Counted from the stretch's first letter, positions 22,931-32,628 are shown. The stretch is DNA of 35,045 bases from Syntrophorhabdaceae bacterium PtaU1.Bin034 (GCA_002067405.1 MVRP01000026.1:1-35045), one strand, 5' to 3'. Notes: generated from the letters alone by a model not told the origin. Translations and numbers: made by a program.

Positions 22931-23551
22931 CTAACGAGAATAGTACTCGACTATGAGCTGCTCTTTAATCGGAACCGTGATATCATCCCTCGTCGGCATA
23001 AGGTTTATTTTCCCTTTCATGCCTTCCTTATCGACTTCCAGCCAAGAAGGAAGGCCTCTTCTTACCACCGATTCAAGAGCGTTTTGCACTGATACAAGAC
23101 CCTTGTGTCTGATCTCTATTACATCCCCCTCTTTCAAAAGATACGAAGGGATATTCACTGTTTTACCGTTCACGGTGACATGGGAATGAGAAACGACCTG
23201 CCGAGCTTCCTTTCTTGACACGGCAAACCCCATCCGATAAACCATGTTGTCCAGTCGTCTTTCCAGGAACACAAGCAGATTCGTACCGGTCACACCCTTT
23301 GCCTTTTCGGCCAATCCAAAAAACCTTTTGAACTGGTTTTCGGTAAGGCCGTACATTCTTCTCACCTTCTGCTTTTCACGAAGACGGATACCGTACTCCG
23401 TCATCTTTCCCCTTGTCTCCACGTGAACTCCAGGAGGATAGTTTCTCTTCTCCACCTCGCACTTTTCCGTGTAGCACTTTTCGCCCCTAGCAAAGAGCTT
23501 CATGCCCTCTCTTCTGCATATCTTACATACAGGTCCTGTATACCTTGACAA
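22931..23551 (-). CDS. rpsD: 30S ribosomal protein S4, zinc-binding form
   Basis: The 206-residue protein begins [19 protein letters not shown] and has [17 protein letters not shown], giving the four-cysteine zinc site of C+ S4. An S4 RNA-binding domain follows ([35 protein letters not shown]). The start codon is TTG at 23551, four bases after GGAGGAG..., because no ATG is available. S4 nucleates 30S assembly. Confidence 0.96.
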   Translation of the reverse strand: MSRYTGPVCKICRREGMKLFARGEKCYTEKCEVEKRNYPPGVHVETRGKMTEYGIRLREKQKVRRMYGLTENQFKRFFGLAEKAKGVTGTNLLVFLERRLDNMVYRMGFAVSRKEARQVVSHSHVTVNGKTVNIPSYLLKEGDVIEIRHKGLVSVQNALESVVRRGLPSWLEVDKEGMKGKINLMPTRDDITVPIKEQLIVEYYSR

Positions 23552-23560
23552 TTTCTCCTC

Positions 23561-23950
23561 CTAGACTCTTCTTCTTTTTGGCGGCCTGCACCCATTGTGC
23601 GGTATAGGGGTGACGTCTTTTATCAGATGGATCTTCAATCCGGCGCTTTGAATGGCCCGAAGCGCCGCTTCACGACCGGCTCCCGGACCTTTAATATACA
23701 CGTCGACCGTTTTCATACCCTGTTCGATGGCCTTCCTTGCTGCATTCTCGGCAGCGAGCTGAGCTGCAAAGGGAGTGCTCTTCCTCGAACCTTTGAACCC
23801 CGCTATACCACCGCTCGACCACGAGACAACGTTCCCTTGAGGGTCCGCTATGGTGATAATCGTGTTGTTGAAGCTTGACTGTATATGAACCTCACCCACG
23901 GGGATATTCTTCTTGATCTTTTTCTTGCCAGTCTTCCTAACCTTAGCCAT
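23561..23950 (-). CDS. rpsK: 30S ribosomal protein S11
   Basis: The 129-residue protein has the S11 core [62 protein letters not shown] and the basic end [12 protein letters not shown]. It lies nine bases from both rpsM and rpsD. It binds the 30S platform near the mRNA exit. Confidence 0.97.
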   Translation of the reverse strand: MAKVRKTGKKKIKKNIPVGEVHIQSSFNNTIITIADPQGNVVSWSSGGIAGFKGSRKSTPFAAQLAAENAARKAIEQGMKTVDVYIKGPGAGREAALRAIQSAGLKIHLIKDVTPIPHNGCRPPKRRRV

Positions 23951-23959
23951 CGCTCCCCC

Positions 23960-24328
23960 TTACTTCTTTCTCTTCATCGAGGTCTTACGTGGTCCTTTTC
24001 TAGTCCTCGAATTGGTTCTTGTCCGTTGACCTCTTACCGGCAACCCTCTTCTGTGTCTCAATCCTCGATAGCAGCCGATATCCATAAGCCTCTTGATATT
24101 TATGTTGATCTCCTTCCGGAGATCACCTTCTATTTTGTAATCCTGCTCTATAATATCCCTGATCTTCGCTACTTCTTCCTCGCTCAGCATATTCGTCCGC
24201 TTGTTAGGGTCGATGCCTGCCTGCGAAAGTATCTGATTAGACATTGATCTGCCGATCCCGTAGAGGTATGTCAGTGCGATTTCTATCCTCTTCTCCCTCG
24301 GGATATCAACACCAGCAATTCGTGCCAC
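23960..24328 (-). CDS. rpsM: 30S ribosomal protein S13
   Basis: The 122-residue protein starts [28 protein letters not shown] and ends with the basic tail [25 protein letters not shown] that reaches the P-site tRNA. Length is typical. It is 11 bases after rpmJ. Confidence 0.97.
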   Translation of the reverse strand: MARIAGVDIPREKRIEIALTYLYGIGRSMSNQILSQAGIDPNKRTNMLSEEEVAKIRDIIEQDYKIEGDLRKEININIKRLMDIGCYRGLRHRRGLPVRGQRTRTNSRTRKGPRKTSMKRKK

Positions 24329-24339
24329 TATTCTCCTCC

Positions 24340-24453
24340 TTAACCCTGTTTCTGCTTATGTTTAGGGTTTTCACATATGACCCTTACGATGCCTTTTCTC
24401 TTGATTATCTTGCACTTGTCACATCTCTTCTTCACTGAAGGTCTCACCTTCAT
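24340..24453 (-). CDS. rpmJ: 50S ribosomal protein L36
   Basis: This 37-residue gene reads [21 protein letters not shown], then [16 protein letters not shown]. Cys11 and Cys14, Cys27 and His32 form the zinc ribbon of the C+ L36 type. It sits ten bases after infA and 11 before rpsM, the standard position. Confidence 0.95.
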   Translation of the reverse strand: MKVRPSVKKRCDKCKIIKRKGIVRVICENPKHKQKQG

Positions 24454-24463
24454 CGAAAACCTC

Positions 24464-24682
24464 CTACTTTGCCCTGTAGATTATCCGTCCCCTCGTCAAA
24501 TCATAAGGCGAGAGTTCTACTATAACCTTATCCCCCGGCAAGATTTTTATGTAATTCATCCTCATTTTGCCCGACACATGGGCAAGCACCCTGTGTCCAT
24601 TCGGCAATTCCACCCTAAACATAGCATTAGGCAGAGGCTCAACTACAGTTCCCTCTACCTCAATCCCTTCTCCTTTAGGCAT
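24464..24682 (-). CDS. infA: Translation initiation factor IF-1
   Basis: The 72-residue OB-fold protein has [62 protein letters not shown], an almost textbook IF-1. The N-terminus, MPKGEGIE, differs slightly from the usual MAKEEAIE. It blocks the ribosomal A site during initiation. It is six bases after map. Confidence 0.97.
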   Translation of the reverse strand: MPKGEGIEVEGTVVEPLPNAMFRVELPNGHRVLAHVSGKMRMNYIKILPGDKVIVELSPYDLTRGRIIYRAK

Positions 24683-24688
24683 AAACCC

Positions 24689-25438
24689 TCATAGTGCGCT
24701 CAATACCTCGGTCCCTTTCTCGGTAAGAGCGACAGTGTGCTCAAAATGAGCCGACAGCTTCCCGTCCTTCGTCGCCGCTGTCCACCCATTTTCCTTGATT
24801 ATTATATCACTTCCGCCCTCGTTTATCATTGGCTCTATTGCGAGCACCATACCCCTTCTTAGGCGGACGCCTGTTCCTTTCGTTCCAAAATTCGGAATCT
24901 GCGGTTCCTCGTGGAGCTGTCTGCCGATTCCATGGCCCACAAATTCCCTCACCACCGAGAACCCTTCGGCCTCGACATGAGTTTGAATGGCATTTGAGAT
25001 GTCGTGGAGCCTGTTACCCTCACGAACCTCCTCTATACCCCTGTAAAGGGAGGCCTCGGTAACCTCAAGCAATCTTCTCGCACCCTCCGATATACTCCCC
25101 ACCGGGCACGTGAGCGCTGCGTCGCCGTAATACCCCCTGTAAATCGCTCCAAAATCTATGCTGACTATATCACCTTCCTTAAGTACCCGGTCGGAAGGCA
25201 TACCGTGAACAACTTCATCATTGACCGACACGCACAAACAATACGGAAATCCATTATAGCCTTTAAAAGCAGCCTTTATATTCCCTTTCTTCCGTATCAT
25301 CTCTTCGCATGCCGCTTCCAGGTCCGACGTCCTGACATCCTCCTTCACACGTCCTTTTAACTCCAGCAGGACCTCCATCGCGTACCTGCTGGCCGTCCTC
25401 ATCTTGCCTATTTCTTCCCTGTTTTTGAGAACTATCAT
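24689..25438 (-). CDS. map: Methionine aminopeptidase, type I
   Basis: It removes the initiator Met from nascent proteins. The 249-residue product contains the five metal ligands: SIDFGAIYRGYYGDAA (two Asp), FVGHGIGRQLHEEP (His), VLAIEPMI (Glu) and HFEHTVALTE (Glu). SVNDEVVHGMPSD carries the substrate-side His. It lies 40 bases after secY, a gap in which adk is usually found. An ATGA overlap with a 13-codon GTG frame precedes it. Confidence 0.97.
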   Translation of the reverse strand: MIVLKNREEIGKMRTASRYAMEVLLELKGRVKEDVRTSDLEAACEEMIRKKGNIKAAFKGYNGFPYCLCVSVNDEVVHGMPSDRVLKEGDIVSIDFGAIYRGYYGDAALTCPVGSISEGARRLLEVTEASLYRGIEEVREGNRLHDISNAIQTHVEAEGFSVVREFVGHGIGRQLHEEPQIPNFGTKGTGVRLRRGMVLAIEPMINEGGSDIIIKENGWTAATKDGKLSAHFEHTVALTEKGTEVLSAL

Positions 25439-25478
25439 CCGTCAAATCTCGGTACCCCTATCGCTACTGTATACACCT

Positions 25479-26786
25479 TTACCTTCTCCCCTTCATTCTT
25501 GCTGTCTTCTTTACCAGCCCGTCATAATGCCGGAGAATGAGATGGGACTCCACCTGCTGAATCGTGTCCAGCCCCACGCCGACAACGATAAGGAGAGCGG
25601 TACCGCCGAAATAGAAGGGAGCGTTGAACTTCTGTACCAGTATGGTCGGCAGGACACAGACGAAGGATATATAGACAGCGCCTGTCAGGGTGATCCTGGA
25701 TAAAATCCTTTCAATATATTCGGAGGTCTTCTTCCCGGGACGAATCCCTGGAATATACCCGCCGTATTTCTTCATATTGTCAGCCACGTTGTCCGGATTA
25801 AAAACAATAGCAGTGTAGAAAAAGCAGAAGAATATGATGAAACCCACATACAGCAATTCGTGAAGTACGCTACCCGGCGTGAGGAGCTCCGCAAATCGTT
25901 TCATGTAAGGATGCTGGATAAAATTGGCAATTGTCGCAGGGAACATGATAATGGAAGATGCAAATATCGGCGGAATAACACCGGCCTGGTTGATCTTCAA
26001 CGGGAGATGCGTCGATTGCCCGCCGTACATCCTTCTGCCGACGACCCGCTTCGCGTACTGGACCGGTATCCTCCTTTGAGACGTCTCCATATAGATGATG
26101 AAGGCAACCACAAGCAGCATCATCACTATGAGAAGTATGACCACAAACCAGTTCATTTCACCGGTATTGACCAGGCTCATGGTGCCGGCGAGAGCATTGG
26201 GCATTCTTGCAACGATTCCGGAGAATATGATGAGGGAGATACCATTCCCGATACCTTTTTCCGTGATCTGCTCACCGAGCCACATAAGAAAGGCGGTGCC
26301 GGCGCAGAGTGTCAGCATCGTGTTCAGCCTGAATATCCATCCAGCGTTATATACAACCAGTTCTCCCCCTGATCCCCTCATCTGTTCGAGACCAACCGCG
26401 ATGCCAAACCCCTGGATCAGGCTGATGACAACCGTCCCGTATCTCGTATACTGGGTAATTTTCCTCCTGCCCGCTTCCCCTTCTTTGGAGAGCTTCTCCA
26501 AAGTGGGAACGACAACAGTGAGAAGCTGAAGTATGATTGACGCGCTGATGTAAGGCATAATGCCGAGGGCGAATACGGACAACCTCTCAAGGCCGCCTCC
26601 CGCAAACATGTCAAAAAAACCGAGCAATGTGCCTTTGGCCTGCTCGAAAATGCTTGCCAGGACACTCCCGTTGATGCCGGGGGTGGGAATGTGGACACCG
26701 ATCCGATATACTGCAAGAAGCGCAAGGGTCATAATGATCCTGCGCTTCAGCTCGGGAATCCGTCCAATATTTTGGAATCCACCCAT
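25479..26786 (-). CDS. secY: Preprotein translocase subunit SecY
   Basis: The 435-residue product has about ten membrane helices. It starts MGGFQNIGRIPELKRRI and contains the plug-region sequence FDMFAGGGLERLSVFALGIMPYISASII, the cytoplasmic loop RRIPVQYAKRVVGRRMYGGQSTHLPLKINQAGVIPPIFASS and the late FNPDNVADNMKKYGGYIPGIRPG. It forms the protein-conducting channel. The ATG shares one base with the rplO stop (TAATG). Confidence 0.97.
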   Translation of the reverse strand: MGGFQNIGRIPELKRRIIMTLALLAVYRIGVHIPTPGINGSVLASIFEQAKGTLLGFFDMFAGGGLERLSVFALGIMPYISASIILQLLTVVVPTLEKLSKEGEAGRRKITQYTRYGTVVISLIQGFGIAVGLEQMRGSGGELVVYNAGWIFRLNTMLTLCAGTAFLMWLGEQITEKGIGNGISLIIFSGIVARMPNALAGTMSLVNTGEMNWFVVILLIVMMLLVVAFIIYMETSQRRIPVQYAKRVVGRRMYGGQSTHLPLKINQAGVIPPIFASSIIMFPATIANFIQHPYMKRFAELLTPGSVLHELLYVGFIIFFCFFYTAIVFNPDNVADNMKKYGGYIPGIRPGKKTSEYIERILSRITLTGAVYISFVCVLPTILVQKFNAPFYFGGTALLIVVGVGLDTIQQVESHLILRHYDGLVKKTARMKGRR

Positions 26787-27229
26787 TACTGCAGCACCTC
26801 CACTTCGCCGCCTTGAGCCTTTATTTTATCGATCGCCTGTCGTGACGCTTTGTGAACCTTCACCTTGATGGGAAAATTGATCTCACCGTTCGAGAGGAGT
26901 TTGACGCCATCCTTCAGGTGACCCACTATTCCCGCCTCCACGAACTCCTGAACACCTGCTTCACCTTTATCCTTGAATACTTCCAGGTCGCCGATCTTCA
27001 CGATGGCATATTCTTTTCTAAAGGGGTTCTTGAAGCCTCTCTTCGGTATTCTGCGCACAAGAGGCATCTGGCCGCCTTCAAACGATGCTCCTTTGCCGCT
27101 TCCTGCCCGGGCCCTCTGTCCTTTGTTCCCCTTTGTTGCCGTCTTTCCGTGCCCGGAACCCGGACCTCTTCCGATCCGCTTCCTTGCCTTTTTTGAGCCT
27201 TCATGCGGTCTCAAGTCCTCAAGCTTCAT
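26786..27229 (-). CDS. rplO: 50S ribosomal protein L15
   Basis: The 147-residue protein begins MKLEDLRPHEGSKKARKRIGRGPGSGHGKTATKGNKGQ, the glycine-rich rRNA-binding arm of L15, with GGQMPLVRRIPKRGF following. The C-terminal domain ends in AIDKIKAQGGEVEVL. It starts directly at the end of rpmD with no intergenic base. Confidence 0.97.
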   Translation of the reverse strand: MKLEDLRPHEGSKKARKRIGRGPGSGHGKTATKGNKGQRARAGSGKGASFEGGQMPLVRRIPKRGFKNPFRKEYAIVKIGDLEVFKDKGEAGVQEFVEAGIVGHLKDGVKLLSNGEINFPIKVKVHKASRQAIDKIKAQGGEVEVLQ

Positions 27230-27415
27230 TTATCTCACGTCCTCCAGCACTTTCACTAAATGGATCACCTTTTTAACCATGCCTCTTATCTCCGGTGTGT
27301 TCTTCACGACTCTCTCTTCGTAAAGCCTTTTGAACCCGAGGCTTTTTACGGTGTCCCTTTGATCATCGGTGCAGCCGATGGTGCTTTTCATCCATTTTAC
27401 CTTAAGATGCGCCAC
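27230..27415 (-). CDS. rpmD: 50S ribosomal protein L30
   Basis: I chose the GTG at 27415, one base after the rpsE stop, because it follows GGAGG and gives the normal 61-residue length. A longer frame beginning at 27463 only adds an Arg-rich shadow of the S5 tail. The core is AHLKVKWMKSTIGCTDDQRDTVKSLGFKRL followed by EIRGMVKKVIHLVKV, as in L30. Confidence 0.92.
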   Translation of the reverse strand: MAHLKVKWMKSTIGCTDDQRDTVKSLGFKRLYEERVVKNTPEIRGMVKKVIHLVKVLEDVR

Positions 27416-27416
27416 G

Positions 27417-27923
27417 TTACGCCTCCTCTGTCTTCGCCTTCCCCTTCTGCTTCGATCCCGCATCGGGCGATTTCAGCATAGAGAGTCCCTGGATCGTGGC
27501 CTTGACCACATTATGCGGATTCCGTGATCCGTAACATTTCGTGTAGATATTCCTGATACCTGCCACCTCTACGACCGCACGTACCGCACCGCCCGCGATA
27601 ACTCCCGTGCCCTCGTATGCAGGTTTTATGAACACCTGGCTTGAACCGTATATGCCCGTAATCTCGTTCGGAACCGTACCGCGGTTAATCGGCACTTCTA
27701 TGATGCCTTTCTTCGCCCTCTCGACAGCCTTTCTGATCGCGTCGGGAACCTCGTTTGCTTTACCCAGCCCAAACCCTACGTGGCCATTGCCGTCTCCAAC
27801 CACCACGATGGCGCTGAAGCTAAATCTTCTCCCGCCTTTCACAACCTTTGCCACTCGGTTTATCTGAACAACCCTGTCCTGTAGCTCGAGTTCCGCCGGG
27901 TCAATTCGCCTTTTCTCGATCAA
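27417..27923 (-). CDS. rpsE: 30S ribosomal protein S5
   Basis: The 168-residue protein shows the double-stranded-RNA-binding domain ([39 protein letters not shown]) and the second domain ([39 protein letters not shown]). The start is TTG at 27923, after GGAGG. It contributes to decoding accuracy. Confidence 0.95.
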   Translation of the reverse strand: MIEKRRIDPAELELQDRVVQINRVAKVVKGGRRFSFSAIVVVGDGNGHVGFGLGKANEVPDAIRKAVERAKKGIIEVPINRGTVPNEITGIYGSSQVFIKPAYEGTGVIAGGAVRAVVEVAGIRNIYTKCYGSRNPHNVVKATIQGLSMLKSPDAGSKQKGKAKTEEA

Positions 27924-27936
27924 ACTAAAACCTCCT

Positions 27937-28302
27937 CTAAAAGATTAGTCCAGCTTCGCGGGCACCGTCTGCGAGGGCCTTCACTCTCCCGTGGTATTTG
28001 AACCCGTTCCTGTCAAACAGTATCTCTTTTATGCCCAAACTCAGCGCCTTTTTCGCTATTGCCTCGCCCACCTTCTTTGCACCTGCCGTATTGCCGCCAT
28101 ACTTCACGTCAGCTTTCACTTCAGTCGACAGGGTGGATACGCCCGTAATCACCTTTCCGGCCGCATCGTCGACAAGCTGGGCATACATGTTCTGCAAGCT
28201 CTTGTAGACGCACAGCCTCGGTCTCTCAGCAGTCCCCGAGATCTTCTTCCTTATTCTCTTCTTCCTTTTCAGCCTGGCTTCTATCTTTTCTCGTCTGTCC
28301 AT
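27937..28302 (-). CDS. rplR: 50S ribosomal protein L18
   Basis: The 121-residue 5S-rRNA-binding protein begins with a Lys/Arg-rich arm ([21 protein letters not shown]) and has [32 protein letters not shown] and the end [26 protein letters not shown]. Position 11 bases after rplF is standard. Confidence 0.97.
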   Translation of the reverse strand: MDRREKIEARLKRKKRIRKKISGTAERPRLCVYKSLQNMYAQLVDDAAGKVITGVSTLSTEVKADVKYGGNTAGAKKVGEAIAKKALSLGIKEILFDRNGFKYHGRVKALADGAREAGLIF

Positions 28303-28313
28303 TGACCTAACCT

Positions 28314-28850
28314 CTATTTACCGGTCTTGCCCGCTTTCTTTCTTAATACTTCGCCGGCGTATTTGACGCCTTTCCCTTTATAAGGATCAGGCTTCCTGAG
28401 ATCCCTTATCTTGGCTGCCGTCTGACCGACCAATTCCTTGTCTACACCTTTCAAGGTGACCAGTGTCTGTTTCTCTATTTCTGCCGATATTCCGGGAGGC
28501 AGAGGAAAATCGATAGGATGCGAGTAGCCGAGAAAAAGCGCCAGGCTGTTCCCTTTAAGCTCCGACCGATAACCAATGCCCACGATCTCAAGCTTCTTTT
28601 CAAAACCGGCTGAAACCCCCTGCACCATATTCGCTACAAGGGTTCTCATCAATCCATGGTAGCTTCTGGCCTTCTTGTCGTCACTTGTTCTTCTCAAAGT
28701 AACAATGTTGTCAGCCATATCCAGCTCGACGCCGTCAAGCATTGGTCGCTTTAGCGACCCCTTTTGCCCGCTTACCGACACCCATCCATCTTTCACTTCC
28801 ACCGTGACTCCAGCAGGAAGCGCAATAGGTTTCTTACCTATCCTTGACAT
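28314..28850 (-). CDS. rplF: 50S ribosomal protein L6
   Basis: The 178-residue protein starts MSRIGKKPIALPAGVTVEV, has two L6 repeats, and carries the C-terminal signature GQTAAKIRDLRKPDPYKGKGVKY ahead of a basic tail. It sits near the GTPase centre of the 50S subunit. It is 8 bases after rpsH. Confidence 0.97.
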   Translation of the reverse strand: MSRIGKKPIALPAGVTVEVKDGWVSVSGQKGSLKRPMLDGVELDMADNIVTLRRTSDDKKARSYHGLMRTLVANMVQGVSAGFEKKLEIVGIGYRSELKGNSLALFLGYSHPIDFPLPPGISAEIEKQTLVTLKGVDKELVGQTAAKIRDLRKPDPYKGKGVKYAGEVLRKKAGKTGK

Positions 28851-28858
28851 CTCTCACC

Positions 28859-29263
28859 TCACCAAACCCGGAAGAGGATCTCTCCTCCTACCCGGTTCCC
28901 CGTCGCCTGTTTATCAGTCATAAGGCCTTTAGACGTAGAAACCACAGCAGTACCAAGTTTCCCTTTTCCTTTCCCGATATCTTCAGCGTTCACGTACACC
29001 CGCCTGCCGGGCTTGCTGATTCTTCTGAGTCCGGTTATCGTGCTCTTGCTGTGTTCGTCGTATCCTATGTATACTTTTATGAATTTCTTTCTCGATTCGT
29101 CAACAAACACCTTGTAGTTCCTGATGTATCCCTCCTCCTTCAGAAGCTTCGCGATGGAAAACTTCATGGTGGAGTAAGGCATATCCACCCATTCATGGCG
29201 AACCATGATGGCATTCCTTATTCTTGTCAGCATATCGGAAATAGGATCTGTTGTTGTCGCCAT
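28859..29263 (-). CDS. rpsH: 30S ribosomal protein S8
   Basis: The 134-residue protein begins TTDPISDMLTRIRNAIMV and ends with GISKPGRRVYV-like (here RRISKPGRRVYVNAEDI), GLMTDKQATGNRVGGEIL, the S8 signature. S8 binds helix 21 of 16S rRNA and in E. coli also represses the spc operon by binding its mRNA; I have not identified such a site here. Confidence 0.97.
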   Translation of the reverse strand: MATTTDPISDMLTRIRNAIMVRHEWVDMPYSTMKFSIAKLLKEEGYIRNYKVFVDESRKKFIKVYIGYDEHSKSTITGLRRISKPGRRVYVNAEDIGKGKGKLGTAVVSTSKGLMTDKQATGNRVGGEILFRVW

Positions 29264-29271
29264 TTGCCCTC

Positions 29272-29457
29272 CTACCAGCTCGATTTAATAACCCCTGGCA
29301 GCTCCCCTCTCAGGGCAAGCAACCGGAAGCAGATCCTGCACATCTCGAACTTGCCGATAAAGCCGCGGGGTCTCCCGCAAATACTGCATCTGTTTCTTGA
29401 TCTTACCCCAAACTTCGGGGCTCGCTTCGCCTTCTCAATCATACCCTTTCTCGCCAT
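29272..29457 (-). CDS. rpsN: 30S ribosomal protein S14, zinc-binding type Z
   Basis: The 61-residue protein is the short form, [33 protein letters not shown], then [22 protein letters not shown]. The two CxxC pairs (CSIC, CRIC) bind zinc. The ATG follows GGAGGA. No second long-form copy is in the window. Confidence 0.97.
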   Translation of the reverse strand: MARKGMIEKAKRAPKFGVRSRNRCSICGRPRGFIGKFEMCRICFRLLALRGELPGVIKSSW

Positions 29458-29467
29458 GGCTCCTCCG

Positions 29468-30010
29468 CTAGCTCCTGAAAGGCATACCCATGAGCTTCAG
29501 GAGCTCAAAGGCTTCTTCATCTGTTTCAGCGGTTGTGGTAATGGTAATATTCATTCCCCTCACCCGATCAACCTTGTCGTACTCTATCTCCGGGAATATG
29601 ATCTGTTCCTTCAATCCCAGTGTATAGTTCCCCCTGCCGTCAAATGACTTAGGGGAAATGCCCTTAAAATCCCTCACTCTCGGGAGCACAATCGTCACCA
29701 GTTTCTGGTAGAACTCGTACATACGCTCCCTGCGCAATGTCACCATGCAACCGATAGCCATACCTTTTCTTAGTTTAAACGAAGCTATGGACTTGCTTGC
29801 CTTCGTGATGACCGGCTTTTGTCCCGCTATCAAAGCTATATCGTTGGACGCCGCATCGAGCGCCTTAATATTCTGTATCGCCTCACCAAGCCCGATATTC
29901 AAGGTGATCTTAGTGAGCTTCGGCACCTGCATGACATTCTTATACTTGAATTTTCTGATCAGTGCCGGTCTTATTTCCTTTTCGTATTGCTCCATGTATG
30001 CCGTTTTCAA
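29468..30010 (-). CDS. rplE: 50S ribosomal protein L5
   Basis: The 5S-rRNA-binding protein contains [46 protein letters not shown] and [25 protein letters not shown]. There is no ideal ATG: after GGAGG the first codons are GTG then TTG. I place the start at TTG 30010 (five-base spacing, 180 residues); GTG 30013 is two bases from the site and ATG 29995 is twenty away. Confidence 0.94.
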   Translation of the reverse strand: MKTAYMEQYEKEIRPALIRKFKYKNVMQVPKLTKITLNIGLGEAIQNIKALDAASNDIALIAGQKPVITKASKSIASFKLRKGMAIGCMVTLRRERMYEFYQKLVTIVLPRVRDFKGISPKSFDGRGNYTLGLKEQIIFPEIEYDKVDRVRGMNITITTTAETDEEAFELLKLMGMPFRS

Positions 30011-30019
30011 CACTTCCTC

Positions 30020-30343
30020 CTACTTGTCCAGGACCTCGTCGCATTTCTTGCAGTATCTCGTCTTTTTGCCGTCTTCAAGGACCTTTGTACCAACTCGCAC
30101 GGGCTTGGAACATTTGTCACAGTACACCATGACGTTTGACACATGAATCGGGTTTTCCCTCTCCATGATGCCGCCCTTGGTCTTCTGGCTGGGCTTCACG
30201 TGGCGCTTTATCAGGTTGACCTTTTCGACGATAATCCTGTCCGTCTTGTGGTTAATCCTGAGCACCTTTCCGGTTTTTCCCTTGTCTTTCCCGGCGGTCA
30301 CCATCACTGTGTCATTCTTCTTTATATGGTATTCTTTTTCCAT
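30020..30343 (-). CDS. rplX: 50S ribosomal protein L24 with C-terminal zinc ribbon
   Basis: The 107-residue protein has the KOW motif ([23 protein letters not shown]) at its start and [31 protein letters not shown]. The C-terminus carries two CxxC pairs (CDKC and CKKC), which suggest a zinc ribbon. L24 starts 50S assembly. Confidence 0.96.
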   Translation of the reverse strand: MEKEYHIKKNDTVMVTAGKDKGKTGKVLRINHKTDRIIVEKVNLIKRHVKPSQKTKGGIMERENPIHVSNVMVYCDKCSKPVRVGTKVLEDGKKTRYCKKCDEVLDK

Positions 30344-30349
30344 GTTCCC

Positions 30350-30718
30350 TCACACAACCTCCGGGGCCAGGGAAACGATCTTCATAAAACGCTTCGCCCT
30401 CAGCTCCCTTGCCACAGGCCCAAAGATTCTGGTCCCGACCGGCTCATTATACTGATTTATGATAACGGCTGAGTTATCGTCGAACCGCACGTAAGACCCG
30501 TCGATCCTTCTTATTTCCTTCTTCGTGCGAACGATAACAGCTTTCACGACTTCACCTTTTTTTACCTTGCTGTTCGGAAGCACCTCTTTCACGGAACAAA
30601 CAATGATATCACCCACCGTGCCGTATCTTTTCCTGGAGCCACCGAGGATTCTTATGCAGCCAAGCTTCTTCGCTCCGGAATTGTCCGCCACCTCGAGTTT
30701 CGTCCTTACTTGTATCAT
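30350..30718 (-). CDS. rplN: 50S ribosomal protein L14
   Basis: The 122-residue protein starts [33 protein letters not shown] and has [27 protein letters not shown], both L14 signatures. It lies at the subunit interface. It begins two bases after rpsQ. Confidence 0.98.
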   Translation of the reverse strand: MIQVRTKLEVADNSGAKKLGCIRILGGSRKRYGTVGDIIVCSVKEVLPNSKVKKGEVVKAVIVRTKKEIRRIDGSYVRFDDNSAVIINQYNEPVGTRIFGPVARELRAKRFMKIVSLAPEVV

Positions 30719-30720
30719 GG

Positions 30721-31008
30721 TTATGCTACCTCGCTCGCCTCAGGCACCGCCACTTCTTTCGTAATGATCTCCTTGACCACCCATCTCTTATCCTTGCTCA
30801 GTGGCCTCGTCTCCGTGATCAGTACTTTGTCGCCTATCCTGGCCTTGTTTTCCTCGTCGTGTGCCTTGCACGTCGTTTTCGTTCTGAGATACTTGTGGTA
30901 GGTAGAATGCTTGAGCATCCTTTCCACCTCCACCACAACGGTCTTATCCATCTTGTCCTTCACTACGATACCTACAAGTTGTTTCTTCTCGCCTGTCTTC
31001 CGTTCCAT
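30721..31008 (-). CDS. rpsQ: 30S ribosomal protein S17
   Basis: The 95-residue OB-fold protein has [66 protein letters not shown] short Ala/Val/Glu-rich tail extends beyond the usual end. It starts one base after rpmC. Confidence 0.97.
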   Translation of the reverse strand: MERKTGEKKQLVGIVVKDKMDKTVVVEVERMLKHSTYHKYLRTKTTCKAHDEENKARIGDKVLITETRPLSKDKRWVVKEIITKEVAVPEASEVA

Positions 31009-31009
31009 G

Positions 31010-31210
31010 CTACACCTGCCTATTGGATGCCTTTTCGTGAAGAACCAGTTCGATCCGTGCGATGTCCTTCTTGGCCAATCTCATGCGTGACGTATTCTCG
31101 AGCTGACCGGTCGAGTGCTGGAATCTCAGGTTAAAAACCTCTTCCTTCAGGTCTTTTTTCTTTTTCAAAAGCTCTTCCGTGGTCAATTCCCTTAGCTGCT
31201 TCGCTTTCAT
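31010..31210 (-). CDS. rpmC: 50S ribosomal protein L29
   Basis: The 66-residue helical hairpin protein contains [48 protein letters not shown], the L29 signature. The ATG overlaps the rplP stop as ATGA. It sits at the nascent-chain exit. Confidence 0.97.
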   Translation of the reverse strand: MKAKQLRELTTEELLKKKKDLKEEVFNLRFQHSTGQLENTSRMRLAKKDIARIELVLHEKASNRQV

Positions 31211-31623
31211 TCTACCGCACTCCTCATTACAAACCTTGTCTGTACGGGAAGCTTCTGGGATGCTATACGGAGAGCCTCCCGGGCTTTGTCTTCAGGGACG
31301 CCGTTGATTTCATAGAGAACTTTGCCCGGTTTCACCACGGCAATCCAGCCTTCGACCGGACCCTTGCCTTTTCCCATCCTCGTCTCTGCCGGCTTTTTTG
31401 TAATCGGCTTATCCGGAAATACCCGTATCCAAAGCTTACCGGTCCTCTTCACATAACGGGAGAGCGTCACACGAGCCGCTTCTATCTGCCTCGCGGTAAT
31501 CCATCCGCACTCAGTAGCCTGCAGACCGTAATCCCCGAAGCTCACGTCGCTGCCCCTGCCCGAGATGCCCGTCATTCTGCCCTTTTGTTGTTTTCTATGT
31601 TTTACCCTTTTTGGTGCAAGCAT
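31207..31623 (-). CDS. rplP: 50S ribosomal protein L16
   Basis: The 138-residue protein begins [36 protein letters not shown] and contains [14 protein letters not shown] sequence ([27 protein letters not shown]), typical L16, which organises the A-site tRNA region. It follows rpsC by two bases. Confidence 0.98.
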   Translation of the reverse strand: MLAPKRVKHRKQQKGRMTGISGRGSDVSFGDYGLQATECGWITARQIEAARVTLSRYVKRTGKLWIRVFPDKPITKKPAETRMGKGKGPVEGWIAVVKPGKVLYEINGVPEDKAREALRIASQKLPVQTRFVMRSAVE

Positions 31624-31625
31624 TA

Positions 31626-32270
31626 TTACCTTGCCTCCTGATAAATTTCACCTTTAAACAGCCACACCTTAACGCCGATGACACCGTATTTCGTCCTCGC
31701 TGTGGCGATACCGTAGTCTATGTCCGCCCTGATGGTCTGAAGCGGCACCCTGCCCTCTCTGTACCATTCAGTTCTTGCCATTTCCGCTCCCGCCAATCTG
31801 CCAGCGCACATGATCTTGATACCCTTTGCACCGAACTTCATTGCCTGAGAGACGTTCCTCTTCATTGCCCTCCTGAAGGAGACCCGGCGTTCGAGCTGAA
31901 GCGCGACGTTCTCCGCCACCAGCTGAGCATCCACCTCAGGCCGCTTCACTTCGGTAATATTGAGTATGATCTCTTTTTCGGTAAGGCTCTGGAGGTCCTT
32001 TTTCAGACTTTCTACTTCAACGCCCTTTCTGCCTATCACAATACCCGGCCGGGAAGTCCAGATATTCATTTTTGCTCTCTTGTCTTTGTTGGCTGCCCTT
32101 TCTATTTCCATCTTTGATATGCCTGCCTGGTACAGCCTCTCCTTGAGGAACTTTTTCATCGCAATGTCCTCATGAAGAAAGAGCGAATAATTCTTAGACG
32201 CAAACCACTTCGAATCCCACGTCCTGATTATTCCGAGTCTGAAACCGACCGGATGTGTCTTCTGGCCCAT
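31626..32270 (-). CDS. rpsC: 30S ribosomal protein S3
   Basis: The 214-residue protein starts [23 protein letters not shown], has the KH domain [20 protein letters not shown] (GxxG loop) and the C-terminal domain [45 protein letters not shown]. It lines the mRNA entry channel. Confidence 0.98.
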   Translation of the reverse strand: MGQKTHPVGFRLGIIRTWDSKWFASKNYSLFLHEDIAMKKFLKERLYQAGISKMEIERAANKDKRAKMNIWTSRPGIVIGRKGVEVESLKKDLQSLTEKEIILNITEVKRPEVDAQLVAENVALQLERRVSFRRAMKRNVSQAMKFGAKGIKIMCAGRLAGAEMARTEWYREGRVPLQTIRADIDYGIATARTKYGVIGVKVWLFKGEIYQEAR

Positions 32271-32282
32271 TTAACCTCCACC

Positions 32283-32615
32283 TTATGCTTCATCTAGTAT
32301 TAGCGTGATATGGCTCATTCTCTTGCGAATGGGTGTTGCCCTTCCCATAGCCCTGGGGAGGAACCTCTTCATGACCGGCCCCTCATCGACCATCACATTC
32401 TTCACATAGAGCGTATCCACATCGACATATTTCTTCTGTCTTGCATTACCAATCGCGCTGTCAAGCAGCTTTTTGAGGATAAAAGCCCCTTTTCTCGGCG
32501 TGAACTGGAGTATTCCCAATGCATCGTTGATGTTCTTCTTCTTGATCAAATCCCCTACAATCCGCACTTTTATGGGGGATATCCTCATCAGTTTCGCCTT
32601 CGCCACGATTTCCAT
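32283..32615 (-). CDS. rplV: 50S ribosomal protein L22
   Basis: The 110-residue protein has AKLMRISPIKVRIVGDLIKKKNINDALGILQF and the exit-tunnel hairpin VDEGPVMKRFLPRAMGRATPIRKRMSHITL, the L22 signature. It lies 13 bases after rpsS. Confidence 0.97.
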   Translation of the reverse strand: MEIVAKAKLMRISPIKVRIVGDLIKKKNINDALGILQFTPRKGAFILKKLLDSAIGNARQKKYVDVDTLYVKNVMVDEGPVMKRFLPRAMGRATPIRKRMSHITLILDEA

Positions 32616-32628
32616 TTCCCGCTCCTTG

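Noticed and set aside
27416..27463. N-terminal extension of L30
   Set aside because: The added residues are an Arg-rich shadow of the S5 tail; the GTG at 27415 with GGAGG gives the normal L30 length.
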